Shown: positions 50,600 to 59,834 of the stretch, piece after piece
How positions within the stretch are numbered: position 1 is the stretch's first letter
Layout: each line of letters starts with the position of its first letter
Source: Mucilaginibacter rubeus
GTDB lineage: Bacteria > Bacteroidota > Bacteroidia > Sphingobacteriales > Sphingobacteriaceae
Assembly: GCF_014643835.1 (NCBI RefSeq)
Contig: NZ_BMKD01000003.1
Coordinates: 784,458-848,457 of the forward strand
Direction: 5' to 3'
DNA length: 64,000 bases
Notes under the pieces: model-generated
Seen by the model: only the letters and a program-made list of their open reading frames with translations
What the model was told of the DNA's origin: nothing
Database searches by the model: none
Translations under genes and position numbers: made by a program

Positions 50600-52165
50600 C
50601 TAAAATCCATCAAAAACAAAAGTTTCGTTTACAAGCGGTTTCCTTGGCAGCATTTCAGGTCGGATACTGGCCTGGTACACAAATGAGGCTACGATGATGG
50701 CGGCCTGTTTCAGATCGTCTATCATCAGGTGGTCGTAGTCGTCCATATTGCTGTGATGTGTGCGGGTTTCATAATCAATAGGGTCTTGCACAAACTGGAA
50801 ACCCGGTATGCCAGCCCAATCAAACGCCAGGTGATCGGTTGACCCGGTATTGGCCATAGTTACCGTTGTGGCGCCAAGGTCATTAAAGGGTTTTAGCCAC
50901 TGTTCAAATATCGGTTTCATTTTTTCGTTGTTTTGCGCAAAAATCCCCCTGATTTTTCCGGTACCATTATCCAGGTTAAAATAGGCCGATACTTTAGCCT
51001 GCTCGGGCTTTACAGTAAATTTAACGCCATCCCTGAAATGTTTTTTAACGTAACCGAATGAACCCAGCAAACCCTGCTCTTCGCCACTCCACAGTGCAAT
51101 GCGGATGGTGCGTTTAGGTTTAAGCCCAAGTGAATCGAGCAGGCGAACGGCCTCCAGCATCACAATACAGCCCGCGGCATTGTCTGTTGCACCGGTAGCT
51201 GCCTGCCACGAATCAAGATGGCCGCCCAGCATCACCAGCTGCGATTTTAGTTTGGGATCGGTACCGGGGATTTCGCCTACTACGTTGTAGCCGTTTGTAT
51301 CTTCGGTAGATGTTTTGCCTGTAAAACTCATGGCCAGCTCAACTTTCTGACCCGATTGGATCAGCCGTTTGATCTTTTGCCCGTCCTCTGAAGCCATGCT
51401 AACTTGCGGTACAGTTTCCGGATCAGTTAATTTATAGCCGTAGCGACCTTGCACAAAAACGGTTCCGTTAACATTACCGCGGCCCGCGCTAATGAATGCC
51501 AGAGCACCGGCGTTTTTCAATATGCGGTCTGCTGTTTTAAAGATCTTCAGGTATTTGGTAGTATACATGTCGATCATGGAGCGGGACACCATATAAGTAT
51601 CCTTCAGGTTGGCTAACGCGGTGTCGGCCAGTCTTTCAGCCGATGGCTCAAAGTCCTTTTTATAATCAGCCGCATCACCGGTAACCAGCACAAATTTGCC
51701 TTTAAACCCGGTAGCGTGACTATTCAGATAAGTAGTATCTATAGCCTGTGCCGATGTAATTACCATAACTTCACCTTGCAGCAGGCCGTTACTGCCCGGA
51801 CTCCAGGGATTAGGGTAAGCCCTGATCTGTGCATTATAGGGTGCGCGCATCATCATGCTGAAATCCTGCACTTCCCATTGTTTGCCAAAAGTGCCCCAGG
51901 GCTCGGTAGCTGTATTGGTCATTCCCCATTTTTTCATGGTGGCAACCGCCCAACTTGCTGCCCGGGCATAACCCGGTGAGTTGGTTAACCGCGGACCGGA
52001 TACATCGGTTAAATAATGCGCTATCTGCGGAATTTGTGAGCTGCTAAGTTCTGCCTTACGGATACGGCCGAAAGCCGCGGTATCAATAACTTCCTGCTGG
52101 GCGTAACTGCCGGTGCCGGCAAACAACAACGCGCCGAAAATAAAATTACGTTTTATATATTTCAT
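50600..52165 (-). CDS. M28 family zinc aminopeptidase, secreted
   Basis: 521 residues with a signal peptide (MKYIKRNFIFGALLFAGTGSYAQ). A PA-type insert (~130-280) precedes the M28 core: GGHLDSWQAATGATDNAAG with zinc-binding His/Asp, the catalytic SGEEQGLLGS, FNLDNGTGK, and MANTGSTDHLAFDWAGIPGF with the last His ligand. These enzymes act as aminopeptidases or carboxypeptidases in the periplasm or outside the cell. The gene is monocistronic. Confidence 0.92.
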   Translation of the reverse strand: MKYIKRNFIFGALLFAGTGSYAQQEVIDTAAFGRIRKAELSSSQIPQIAHYLTDVSGPRLTNSPGYARAASWAVATMKKWGMTNTATEPWGTFGKQWEVQDFSMMMRAPYNAQIRAYPNPWSPGSNGLLQGEVMVITSAQAIDTTYLNSHATGFKGKFVLVTGDAADYKKDFEPSAERLADTALANLKDTYMVSRSMIDMYTTKYLKIFKTADRILKNAGALAFISAGRGNVNGTVFVQGRYGYKLTDPETVPQVSMASEDGQKIKRLIQSGQKVELAMSFTGKTSTEDTNGYNVVGEIPGTDPKLKSQLVMLGGHLDSWQAATGATDNAAGCIVMLEAVRLLDSLGLKPKRTIRIALWSGEEQGLLGSFGYVKKHFRDGVKFTVKPEQAKVSAYFNLDNGTGKIRGIFAQNNEKMKPIFEQWLKPFNDLGATTVTMANTGSTDHLAFDWAGIPGFQFVQDPIDYETRTHHSNMDDYDHLMIDDLKQAAIIVASFVYQASIRPEMLPRKPLVNETFVFDGF

Positions 52166-52521
52166 AGTGAGGGTTTTAGATTTGAATATAGAGCTTTTAG
52201 TTTGAAAAATATAAATATGAGAGGGTAAAACCCGAACTAAGCCGTGGCTTTAACACAATAAAACATTGGTAATACGGCTGATATTCATTAAATAACGTAA
52301 AAACCGCATCCCGAAAGCGTATAAACACTATGTTACCCGGGTGTTTTTATCGTCAATTTTATCTTCTCTAATTAAAGCCATTTAACCCGGAGGCTATTTG
52401 CAGTTTTCTGAATCAGCAAATAGCTTGAAGCAATAGTATTTATAGTGTTCGGACCGCCTGTATATGGCTTTAAATGTTTGTGAACCAACAATCAAATTAT
52501 ATAAACTTAAAACTACAACCT
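52166..52521. other. Intergenic region
   Basis: 356 bp between the divergent M28 peptidase and the next gene. It must hold both promoters. I see no repeat, RNA gene or recognisable operator. Confidence 0.5.
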
Positions 52522-52986
52522 ATGTCTTTTTTATCAAAAATGTGGGATCACGTAAAATCCCTGTTCCATAACGCTTCAGACGTTGTACATGAAATCATTA
52601 CCGTAGCCGACAAAGTTGCTAACGGACTCAAAAACCTTGAAGCAAGCCAGGCTGGCCAGTTTTTGGAAACGACACTGGAAACCCTGGTGCCGGCATCAGC
52701 AGTAATTGTGAATGGCATTAAATTATGGCTGCCCAAAGTGGTTACAGATTTAAACTGGGCTGTACAGGAAGATGGTAAAACAGATGCGCAAAAAATAGCC
52801 GACGCGGTGGCTTATTTAGCAAAACTGAAAGGCGCCAATCCCGATGCTTATGCCAGCCAGCTGAACACGTTAAATGCACTGATCCAAAAATGGATGTCGG
52901 ACCAGCAGGGTGCCGGGCTCAACATTCAGCAGGCCCTCACCATTAGCCAGGTAAACCATAATCCCGACCTGGTTTCGGCCCAATGA
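52522..52986 (+). CDS. Hypothetical protein with amphipathic helices
   Basis: 154 residues from the ATG at 52522 (MSFLSKMWDHVKSLFHNASD); the frame upstream of it lacks coding character. The protein is almost all helix, with a moderately hydrophobic stretch in the middle (FLETTLETLVPASAVIVNGIKLWLPKVV) and a Gln/Asn-rich C-terminus. The overall look recalls small phage or tail-associated helical proteins, but nothing phage-like surrounds it. Function unknown. Confidence 0.65.
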   Translation: MSFLSKMWDHVKSLFHNASDVVHEIITVADKVANGLKNLEASQAGQFLETTLETLVPASAVIVNGIKLWLPKVVTDLNWAVQEDGKTDAQKIADAVAYLAKLKGANPDAYASQLNTLNALIQKWMSDQQGAGLNIQQALTISQVNHNPDLVSAQ

Positions 52987-53241
52987 TATTAAATTGCTGA
53001 GTACTGCACGCCAGGGGCCCCATCATGAAACAAATGATGTGGCCTTCTTTTTTATAATTATTTTATTGATATGACTGGTCTTTCTTTTAGAGTTTAAGAG
53101 CGCTTCGCCTGTATGTAACAATATGCTATCATGTTCAATTTAGTTTGTTTTATTAAGCCTCATAATAAGATATTTATAATGTTGAGTTGGAGCCGGTTTC
53201 CTGCCGACCTCACGTTTGTGAATTTTTTTATTGAAGATAAA

Positions 53242-54165
53242 ATGATGAAACGGATATTGTTTTGTTTACTTATGCTGATGACTTGTTTAGGAAGCAAGGA
53301 AGTACGCGCGCAGTCACTAAATGGTAATTTGCCGCGGTTACTCATCAGGCTGGATGATATCGGCATGAACCATTCTGTAAATATGGCTTTGCTTAAGGCT
53401 GCTCAAACAGGCATGCCGCTTTCGGCTTCGGTGCAGTTTGCGTGCCCGTGGTATCAGGAAGCAGTTGAAATACTAAAGCAGTATCCTAATGTTACGGTTG
53501 GGGTTCATCTTACATTGACCTCCGAATGGAAAAATTATCGCTGGGGGCCTGTTACCGGCCGTACGGCTGTTCCGAGCCTGGTTGATTCAAACGGGTATTT
53601 TCCGCAATCAACGCGGGCGTTTGCTAAAAGCGGCTATAAACTTAGCGAAATTGAAACCGAGTTGTCGGCCCAGATTGAAAGGGCGCAGGCATCAGGATTA
53701 AAAATAACCTATATCGATCCGCATATGGGCATAGCGCTTTCAACACCCGAATTGCGTGCCCTTACCGAAAAACTGGCTCGTAAATATAACCTGGCTATAT
53801 CAACCCTAAGCAGTGTAACTTATTTCGGCGAAACCTATAAAGAAATGTGGGGTGAGCCTATCGCTACAAAAAAAGAAGCGTTTTTAGTTTACATAAGCAA
53901 GCTAAATCCCTATAAGCCCAATATGATGGTGCTGCATACCGCTACCCCGAGCCCCGAGATGGATGTACTGGTTGATATGAACAGTAACATGATGAACTCA
54001 AAAGAGGGTAAGCCCCTTACCAGTTTGCACCGCCAAACCGAACTTAATGCCTTGCTCTCGCCCGAGTTTGCAGCAATGAAGGGTAAAAAGTTTCAGCTGA
54101 TCAATTATCAGCAACTGCTTGCCGGTAAGGACATTAGCTCACTTAAAGCTGCAGATAATAAATAA
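53242..54165 (+). CDS. ChbG/HpnK (YdjC) family carbohydrate deacetylase, secreted
   Basis: 307 residues from the ATG at 53242 (or 53245), which leads into a signal peptide (MKRILFCLLMLMTCLGSKEVRAQ); the frame from 53131 has an implausible leader. LLIRLDDIGMNHSVNMALL contains the metal-binding Asp pair, NVTVGVHLTLTSEW the His ligand and ITYIDPHMG the second His, all as in the YdjC/ChbG family that removes N-acetyl groups from chito-oligosaccharides or related sugars. The gene stands alone. Confidence 0.88.
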   Translation: MMKRILFCLLMLMTCLGSKEVRAQSLNGNLPRLLIRLDDIGMNHSVNMALLKAAQTGMPLSASVQFACPWYQEAVEILKQYPNVTVGVHLTLTSEWKNYRWGPVTGRTAVPSLVDSNGYFPQSTRAFAKSGYKLSEIETELSAQIERAQASGLKITYIDPHMGIALSTPELRALTEKLARKYNLAISTLSSVTYFGETYKEMWGEPIATKKEAFLVYISKLNPYKPNMMVLHTATPSPEMDVLVDMNSNMMNSKEGKPLTSLHRQTELNALLSPEFAAMKGKKFQLINYQQLLAGKDISSLKAADNK

Positions 54166-54169
54166 GCCC

Positions 54170-54379
54170 CTATTTTTTTGAAGTAGCAACTACAACAATA
54201 CCGCCTATAACTAATAATCCGCCCAGGTAGGGCGGCCAGTTAACAGTTTTTTCCCTGTCGGCCGATACCTGTATAGGGCCGGCATCAATGATCTTTTCTT
54301 TTTTGGTGTAAGTAAAGCCTGTCCAGATGAGCATGGCCGCACCTACAATAATGAGTACAATCCCTATGGCTTTGTTCAT
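54170..54379 (-). CDS. Small two-helix membrane protein
   Basis: 69 residues: one hydrophobic helix at the start (AIGIVLIIVGAAMLIWTGF), a polar loop containing KKEKIIDAGPIQVSADREKT, and a second helix (YLGGLLVIGGIVVVAT) with a Lys-Lys end. Typical of small uncharacterised Bacteroidota inner-membrane proteins. Convergent with the deacetylase gene, 4 nt apart. Confidence 0.7.
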   Translation of the reverse strand: MNKAIGIVLIIVGAAMLIWTGFTYTKKEKIIDAGPIQVSADREKTVNWPPYLGGLLVIGGIVVVATSKK

Positions 54380-54550
54380 GGTTATATAATTTGGTTATCT
54401 ATAATAAATAGCGTTTAGTTACTATTTGTTTTGCGCTTGTCGTTCAGATTGGCATATTAAGTTTTTTTGCTTTCAACTTTTCTTTAGATTAGAAGCCTGG
54501 ATCCGGGGTGAATGGTTTTCCAATAACATCCTGAAAATTAATTACCGTAG

Positions 54551-55558
54551 ATGCAAGATGATCTGATACTGGAAACCATATCGGTTACTAAAAACTTTTT
54601 TGGGGATAAGTCTTCGGGGGTTAATAACGTTACCATTTTTATTCCGAAAGGAAAGATAACAGCGATAGTAGGTGAAAGCGGCAGCGGGAAAACCACTTTG
54701 CTTAATCTGTTATATGGTACCCTGGAGCCCGACCATGGCGAGGTGTTTTTTAAGGAAGAGCAGGTATTAAGCAGGCAAAAAGGTATTCAGCATGCCCACA
54801 AGGTTATGAGGATGGTAGCGCAGCACGATAACGATCTTGATCCGCGAATATCGGTATGGGACACTATATGTGAAGGTTTGCCTGCCGAAGATCAAAGTCA
54901 GGCTATCCATCATGTTACCGAAGCCTTGAACCTTTTAAATATCTACACCATTAGGGAAATGCCCTTTGGTAAATTAAGCGGTGGTGAAAAGCAGCGCGTA
55001 ACCATTGCCAAAGCATTGATTAGCCGCCCGGAAGTTTTACTGCTTGATGAACCCTTTAACCAGGTAGATGCCACCTACCGGGAAGGTTTACAGCACGATA
55101 TCAGGTATATTGTAAAGGAATGGGGAGTTACCGTAGTATTAGTATCGCATGATCCTGCCGAGATCCTTTCCATGGCCGATGAACTTATTGTACTTAAAGA
55201 AGGGGAAATAGTGGAGAACGGCAGTCCCGAGCAGTTATATCATTCGCCTAAATTATTGTACACAGCACAAATACTGGCCAGTTGTACCCGGCTAACATCG
55301 GCCCAGGCAAAAGTTTGCGGCATAAAAAGTAAACGCAGCGTAGTAGTGGTTTACGCGGAGCATATTAAAATAAGTAGCCTGGGCAGCAAATGGCTGGTGA
55401 AAATGGTGTTGTTCAAAGGCTTTTTTGAAGAACTTATTGTTGAAAAAGGTGGTTTAACACTGCGGGTACTCAATTACGACAGGCGTAAGTACCCCGTTGG
55501 TAGTAAAGTGAGCATTAGTATCAGTAAGTATTTTGAATTTGGGAAGTGGGAGAGTTGA
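54551..55558 (+). CDS. ABC transporter ATP-binding protein
   Basis: 335 residues. Walker A GESGSGKTT (~43), signature LSGGEKQR (~142), Walker B VLLLDEPFNQVD (~164) and H-loop VSHDP (~198) are complete. An ~90-residue C-terminal extension resembles the TOBE region of import ATPases (VVYAEHIKISS, LRVLNYDRRKYPVGSKVSISI). No permease or binding protein is adjacent, so its membrane partner is encoded elsewhere. Confidence 0.88.
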   Translation: MQDDLILETISVTKNFFGDKSSGVNNVTIFIPKGKITAIVGESGSGKTTLLNLLYGTLEPDHGEVFFKEEQVLSRQKGIQHAHKVMRMVAQHDNDLDPRISVWDTICEGLPAEDQSQAIHHVTEALNLLNIYTIREMPFGKLSGGEKQRVTIAKALISRPEVLLLDEPFNQVDATYREGLQHDIRYIVKEWGVTVVLVSHDPAEILSMADELIVLKEGEIVENGSPEQLYHSPKLLYTAQILASCTRLTSAQAKVCGIKSKRSVVVVYAEHIKISSLGSKWLVKMVLFKGFFEELIVEKGGLTLRVLNYDRRKYPVGSKVSISISKYFEFGKWES

Positions 55559-55600
55559 TAGGCGGTTCTTTATCTAAAATGAATTATATTTATCTAAACG

Positions 55601-55810
55601 ATGGAAGTTTTTACAGTTAAACCCAAAACTAAAGAGCAGCTTGTTGCTTTAAAGACTTTCTTAAAACTAATGGAGATTGATTATCAAATAGAATCAAACT
55701 ATAACGAGAAATTTGTTTCAAAGATACTTCAGGGGCGGAAAGATATCAAAAATGGCAAAGGCATATCCATAAAGGTAAATGATTTTATGGATATGACCAC
55801 ATTGGTTTAA
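55601..55810 (+). CDS. Orphan antitoxin-like protein (DUF2683)
   Basis: 69 residues: MEVFTVKPKTKEQLVALKTFLK, then a short acidic segment and SKILQGRKDIKNGKGISIKV. This is the layout of DUF2683 antitoxins of Bacteroidota RelE/YafQ-type toxin-antitoxin pairs. The expected toxin gene directly downstream is missing: the next gene is a transporter on the other strand. It is either a solitary antitoxin or the remnant of a pair. Confidence 0.75.
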   Translation: MEVFTVKPKTKEQLVALKTFLKLMEIDYQIESNYNEKFVSKILQGRKDIKNGKGISIKVNDFMDMTTLV

Positions 55811-55814
55811 GCTC

Positions 55815-56771
55815 TCATTTCGCTACTGCCAGCTCTCCATGTTTCGCCTTCCTATACTTCGATAAATTGATCAGCAACACGCTACTCAATATTACAACCA
55901 GTCCAATAACCTGGATCAGCGTTACATGTTCGCCTGCAAAAATTACCCCCAATAATACGGCTATCACCGGGTTAATATAGGCATAGGTACCAACCTGGGT
56001 GGCCGGTCTCACCTGTAAAAGCCATACATAAGCGCTAAATGCCGCTATCGATCCAAATATAATGAGATAAGCCAGGGCATACCAGCTTTGTGCCGGTATA
56101 GCATGCCATTGTACGGTTTGTACCTCGTTGTTTAAAAAACTTGCGGGAATAAAAAATATGCCGGCCCCAAGCATTTGCCAGGCCGTATTTACCGATACCG
56201 ATCCTTTGGTGTTATAATGTTTTGAATATAACGACCCGGATGCCCAACCTAGCGTACCAAATAAAAGCAATAACATCCCTGGTAATTTTGAGGGGCCTGC
56301 CGATGACCCCAATACATCTGCAATCTGATCACGGAATAACAGTATCACACCTATAAAGCCTATTACAAGTCCGATAATGGTGCTTTTGCTTTTAAAGTTG
56401 GTGCTCCAGCTGGGTTTATCAAGCAGCACGAACCAAATTGGCGGCGATGTTACCATAATGGCCACCATAGCGCTTGGTAAAGTTTGTTCGGCCCATATTA
56501 CGGCGCCGTTACCTATTACCAGCAACAGAAAACCGCTTACCGCCGCGTGCAATATGTTTTGTCTTACAAAAATCCTTTCACCCTTAATTGCACACCACGC
56601 CATTAACAGCAAACCCGCTGTGAAGAAACGTAGCGCGCCCAACAGCAGCGGCGGAAAACCGGCTACTGCAATTTTTATAAAAAAGTAGGTAGAGCCCCAT
56701 ACTATATAAACAATAGCGAAAGCTATAATAACTAATATGGGCGAAGTGGATTTTGCGGTAGCAGGTGCCAT
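55815..56771 (-). CDS. EamA/DMT family transporter
   Basis: 318 residues with ten hydrophobic helices in two homologous halves; IVYIVWGSTYFFIKIAVAGFPPLLLGALRF and the later TYAYINPVIAVLLGVIFAGE are EamA signatures. Members export amino acids or metabolites. It lies 7 nt after an Lrp/AsnC regulator on the same strand, a common pairing for amino-acid exporters. Confidence 0.9.
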   Translation of the reverse strand: MAPATAKSTSPILVIIAFAIVYIVWGSTYFFIKIAVAGFPPLLLGALRFFTAGLLLMAWCAIKGERIFVRQNILHAAVSGFLLLVIGNGAVIWAEQTLPSAMVAIMVTSPPIWFVLLDKPSWSTNFKSKSTIIGLVIGFIGVILLFRDQIADVLGSSAGPSKLPGMLLLLFGTLGWASGSLYSKHYNTKGSVSVNTAWQMLGAGIFFIPASFLNNEVQTVQWHAIPAQSWYALAYLIIFGSIAAFSAYVWLLQVRPATQVGTYAYINPVIAVLLGVIFAGEHVTLIQVIGLVVILSSVLLINLSKYRKAKHGELAVAK

Positions 56772-56778
56772 GATATAT

Positions 56779-57258
56779 TTATTTTTCGGGTATAACCAGT
56801 TGTTGTTGTTCTTTTTTGGTTTCGAGCACTATAGTGGTTCGAGTACTCAAAATATTAGGGATCTTGCTGAAATGAGTGCGCATTAAATTCATTAGCGATG
56901 CCGAATCATAAGTACGCACTTTTATTAAATAACAGTCGTCGCCGGCTATGTGGTGCACTTCCTGCACCTCGGGTATTTTGGCCAGTTCGCTTGATGTAGC
57001 ATCGCTTCCTGGCCCATCGGCCGCTTTCATAAATATAAAAGCAAGCATTTTTTGCTGCAGGGCCGCCGGATTGATGCGCGTTGTATATTGTTGGATCACA
57101 TTTTTTTGTTCCAGTTTTTTTACGCGCTCAAGTATGCCGGATGGCGCCATGCCAAGCTCACGGGCCAGGTCGGCATTAGAGATCCGGGCATTTTCCTGCA
57201 TCAATCGCAAAATATGCAGGTCGGTTTTATCTAAAATAATTTCCGGTTCGTTAATCAT
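56779..57258 (-). CDS. Lrp/AsnC family transcriptional regulator
   Basis: 159 residues. HTH ILRLMQENARISNADLARELGMAPSGILERVKKLE (in parts, residues 14-50), then a RAM/AsnC ligand-binding domain (LAFIFMKAADG, EVQEVHHIAGDDCYLIKVRTYD). It likely senses an amino acid and controls the exporter gene that follows 7 nt downstream. Confidence 0.92.
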   Translation of the reverse strand: MINEPEIILDKTDLHILRLMQENARISNADLARELGMAPSGILERVKKLEQKNVIQQYTTRINPAALQQKMLAFIFMKAADGPGSDATSSELAKIPEVQEVHHIAGDDCYLIKVRTYDSASLMNLMRTHFSKIPNILSTRTTIVLETKKEQQQLVIPEK

Positions 57259-57494
57259 ACAGTAATATTCGATATAAATTGAATAAAGTTCAAATATTTT
57301 TAATTAAAATGAATTTAATTCGACAAAACTATCTTTATGATGTTTAAACATCAGTTGCTTAAGTCGCTTCTGCAATCAAATAAATACTGTTTAGCTGTCT
57401 GAAATGACTTTTTGATACGCAATAGATTTTTTTGAAAAAAAATTAAAATGTTTTTAAATCACAATCGTCTTTATCTTTAAAAAGGATAAAGAAA

Positions 57495-58070
57495 TTGACA
57501 ACAGCGATAATGCCCCAGGACAAAAACAGCCACATCATACAAACAATTGCTTCGTATGGTAAAAGCCTGTTGGGATTTATTCGCCGGAGGGTAAAAAACG
57601 ATGCCGATGCCGAGGATATACTCCAGGATGTTTGGTACCAGTTTAGCGCTGTGATCAATTCTGAACCGATTGAACAAACCAGCGCCTGGCTATACCGGGT
57701 GGCCCGGAACAAAATAACTGATAAGCATAAAAAAAAGACGGAAACCCTGCTTGATGATATGCTGGCCGATGATGAGGATTATGACGATGAGGCACCGGAC
57801 TTTAAAGCCATACTCCTTACCGAAGCTACCACTCCCGAAACCGAGTATTTGCGCAACCTTTTTTGGGAGCAGTTATTTTTTGCGCTGGATGAATTGTCCG
57901 AAGAACAAAAACAGGTATTTGTTTGGCATGAGCTTGAAGATATCCCCTTTGAGGAAATTGCCAAACGTACCGGGCTAAATACCAACACGCTGGTATCAAG
58001 AAAACGTTACGCCGTACTACACTTGCGCAAACGGCTTGCCCAGCTTTACACGGAAATTACTGAATATTAA
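57495..58070 (+). CDS. ECF-like RNA polymerase sigma factor
   Basis: 191 residues. Region 2 (DADAEDILQDVWYQFSAVIN, SAWLYRVARNKITDKHKKK) and region 4 (LSEEQKQVFVWHELEDIPFEEIAKRTGLNTNTLVSRKRYAV in parts) are clear. An acidic insert (DDMLADDEDYDDE) separates them. The next three small genes follow closely on the same strand. One of them encodes a two-helix membrane protein that could act as a regulator. The start could also be the ATG at 57510. Confidence 0.9.
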   Translation: MTTAIMPQDKNSHIIQTIASYGKSLLGFIRRRVKNDADAEDILQDVWYQFSAVINSEPIEQTSAWLYRVARNKITDKHKKKTETLLDDMLADDEDYDDEAPDFKAILLTEATTPETEYLRNLFWEQLFFALDELSEEQKQVFVWHELEDIPFEEIAKRTGLNTNTLVSRKRYAVLHLRKRLAQLYTEITEY

Positions 58071-58090
58071 AAATTAAGACATTATATAAC

Positions 58091-58492
58091 ATGAAACCAT
58101 TTTTTTATAAAAGGCGATTTTTCTTCATCCCGCTTGGGGTAGTCGCTTGCCTGGCTATTATTAGCTTTATAGTAATGCAGCTATGGAACAACTTACTGCC
58201 GGATATTTTACATGTAACAACCATTACTTACTGGCAGGCCGTTGGCATATTTATTTTATGCAAGATTTTGTTTGGTTTTGGGAAAGGTGGCCCTAAAGGC
58301 GGAGGAGGAGCGCCCTGGATGCGCGGACGTATGGCCGAACGTTTTAAGAATATGAGCCCTGAAGACAGAGATAAGTTCCGCGCTCAGTGGGAGGACCGCA
58401 TGTGCGGATGGAAAGGCCACGGGCATGGCAGGTTTAGCCGTGACTGGGACGATTTTAAGACTACCACAAACGAAGAAAAGAAGACTGAGTAA
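58091..58492 (+). CDS. Two-helix membrane protein in sigma-factor operon
   Basis: 133 residues. Helices FFIPLGVVACLAIISFIVMQLW and YWQAVGIFILCKILFGFG are followed by a Gly-rich segment (GKGGPKGGGGAPW) and a charged tail rich in Arg, Asp and His (RMCGWKGHGHGRFSRDWDD). It begins 20 nt after the sigma factor gene. The arrangement, a sigma factor followed by a short membrane protein with a cytoplasmic charged domain, could be an anti-sigma-like pair, though no anti-sigma motif is visible. Confidence 0.75.
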   Translation: MKPFFYKRRFFFIPLGVVACLAIISFIVMQLWNNLLPDILHVTTITYWQAVGIFILCKILFGFGKGGPKGGGGAPWMRGRMAERFKNMSPEDRDKFRAQWEDRMCGWKGHGHGRFSRDWDDFKTTTNEEKKTE

Positions 58493-58577
58493 GCAATCAG
58501 CATGTCCGGCTTTAAGCTTTGTGCATTCCGCTTTCAGCTTTATAAATAAATATTTATCTACCTCAAATAACATAACA

Positions 58578-58793
58578 ATGGATGTACTGGTATTTGCAAC
58601 AAGTGTACGGCAGAGACGGCAGGTGAGCCGGGTACAAAATTTATTAACCAAAATACCTGCCATAGCCCAATGGAACTTTGACCTGGAAGACTGCGATAAT
58701 ATTTTACGGGTGGAGGCTGAGGATCTTTCACCACGTTATATCGAATCGTTGTTACAAAAGGCCGGCATCCATTGCCAGGAGCTTGATTATTAA
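58578..58793 (+). CDS. Small ferredoxin-fold-like protein
   Basis: 71 residues from the ATG at 58578: MDVLVFATSVRQRRQVSRVQNLL, then WNFDLEDCDNILRVEAEDLSP and a Cys near the end. The beta-alpha-beta-beta-alpha-beta pattern resembles heavy-metal-associated (HMA) domains without the CxxC motif. Such proteins follow sigma or copper-type operons in Bacteroidota. It lies in the sigma operon, 85 nt after the membrane protein. Confidence 0.7.
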   Translation: MDVLVFATSVRQRRQVSRVQNLLTKIPAIAQWNFDLEDCDNILRVEAEDLSPRYIESLLQKAGIHCQELDY

Positions 58794-58805
58794 TACCTGT
58801 TTACA

Positions 58806-59006
58806 ATGACAGCCTCGCTTGAACGTAAGCTGATCCGATGGGTCCATATCTTGTTAAGCATCCCAGTTGTAGGGTATATTTATGGCCCGGTGGCTCAAAT
58901 TCCTAACGCGGCTGCGGCGGTAAAATGGGTATTCTTCCCAATAATAGTACTTTCGGGCTTCTGGCTGTGGAAAGGCTATTGGTTTAAAAAGAATACAAAA
59001 ATTTAG
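58806..59006 (+). CDS. Small two-helix membrane protein
   Basis: 66 residues: KLIRWVHILLSIPVVGYIYG and AVKWVFFPIIVLSGFWLWKGYW are two transmembrane helices with a short loop. I recall very similar Bacteroidota proteins that start with SLERK and H-I-L-L-S-I-P; function unknown. It starts 12 nt after the previous gene, so it is the last gene of the operon. Confidence 0.78.
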   Translation: MTASLERKLIRWVHILLSIPVVGYIYGPVAQIPNAAAAVKWVFFPIIVLSGFWLWKGYWFKKNTKI

Positions 59007-59031
59007 TTAAGTGATTGTTTGGCAGCCCGGC

Positions 59032-59520
59032 TTATTTTTTGGCCGGGCTGTTTATTTCAATCCAGTAGCCATCCGGATCCTGGAAATACAGTTGCAATAC
59101 GCCATCTGCCCGGTAGGTAGGTTCTTTACTGTCACCTTTCCAGTTTGAGTAAGGGATATTCATTTGATCAAGCGTTTTTGCAAACTCTTTTACCGACGAA
59201 ACACTGAAGCAAAGATGTACGCCTTTAACCTGTTTTTCGTTCCGTTCGGCCTGTATAACGTGTAGTTTTACATTATTGCCAAGACTATACCATTGGTGTA
59301 CGGTATCGGCAAAGGGGTTGTCAACTTTTTTAAGGTGTAATACTTTGGTATAAAATTCGGTACTTTTTTTAAGGTTACCGGTAGTAATGGCGATATGATC
59401 AATTACCGGTGAGATATCGGTGCCGTTTTGCGCTTTGCAAACCACAGGTAAAAGCACAGTTATTGCCAGCAGCAACGTGGTTAGTTTGGCTGTTTTAAAA
59501 ATTATTGATAAAGATCTCAT
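59032..59520 (-). CDS. Secreted VOC/glyoxalase-fold protein
   Basis: 162 residues. A signal peptide (FKTAKLTTLLLAITVLLPVVCKAQ) precedes a glyoxalase/bleomycin-resistance fold: IDHIAITTGNLKKSTEFYTKVL, GVHLCFSVSSVKEFAKTL, and a final YFQDPDGYWIEI. The metal-site residues (His in DHIAI, His in GVHLC, Glu in WIEI) are kept. It is periplasmic or lipid-independent secreted; substrate unknown. Confidence 0.88.
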   Translation of the reverse strand: MRSLSIIFKTAKLTTLLLAITVLLPVVCKAQNGTDISPVIDHIAITTGNLKKSTEFYTKVLHLKKVDNPFADTVHQWYSLGNNVKLHVIQAERNEKQVKGVHLCFSVSSVKEFAKTLDQMNIPYSNWKGDSKEPTYRADGVLQLYFQDPDGYWIEINSPAKK

Positions 59521-59603
59521 TGTTAGGATTAGTAATTTAAATGCCTAAAGATATAGGTTTAGCATTATGGTTAAAGTAATGCACAAATAAATTACACAAG
59601 CAT

Positions 59604-59834
59604 TCAATGAAAACTGAATATCAATCTTTCGTCCAGGGGATTAATACAATTGATATTGTGTAAATTCCAGTCATTAATATCAATAAGGCCCGCATCGGTC
59701 CTGTAATGACTGTCATCAACAGGGCATTTTACTACATATCCAATATCTTTAATCAGCACAATTATTGGTCTTGCACCGCAAACCTTGCAGCAGTTACAAT
59801 CAACCGATCCTGGTATATTTACATAGCCCCTCAT
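59604..59834 (-). CDS. Small Cys-rich protein, hypothetical
   Basis: 76 residues. C-N-C-C-K-V-C-G and a later C-P...H suggest a zinc-ribbon-like metal site (CxCCxxCG ... KCPVDDSHY). The pattern CKVCGARP followed by GYVVKCP is like short zinc-ribbon restriction-alleviation (Lar-type) proteins. No signal peptide. Not assignable further. Confidence 0.6.
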   Translation of the reverse strand: MRGYVNIPGSVDCNCCKVCGARPIIVLIKDIGYVVKCPVDDSHYRTDAGLIDINDWNLHNINCINPLDERLIFSFH

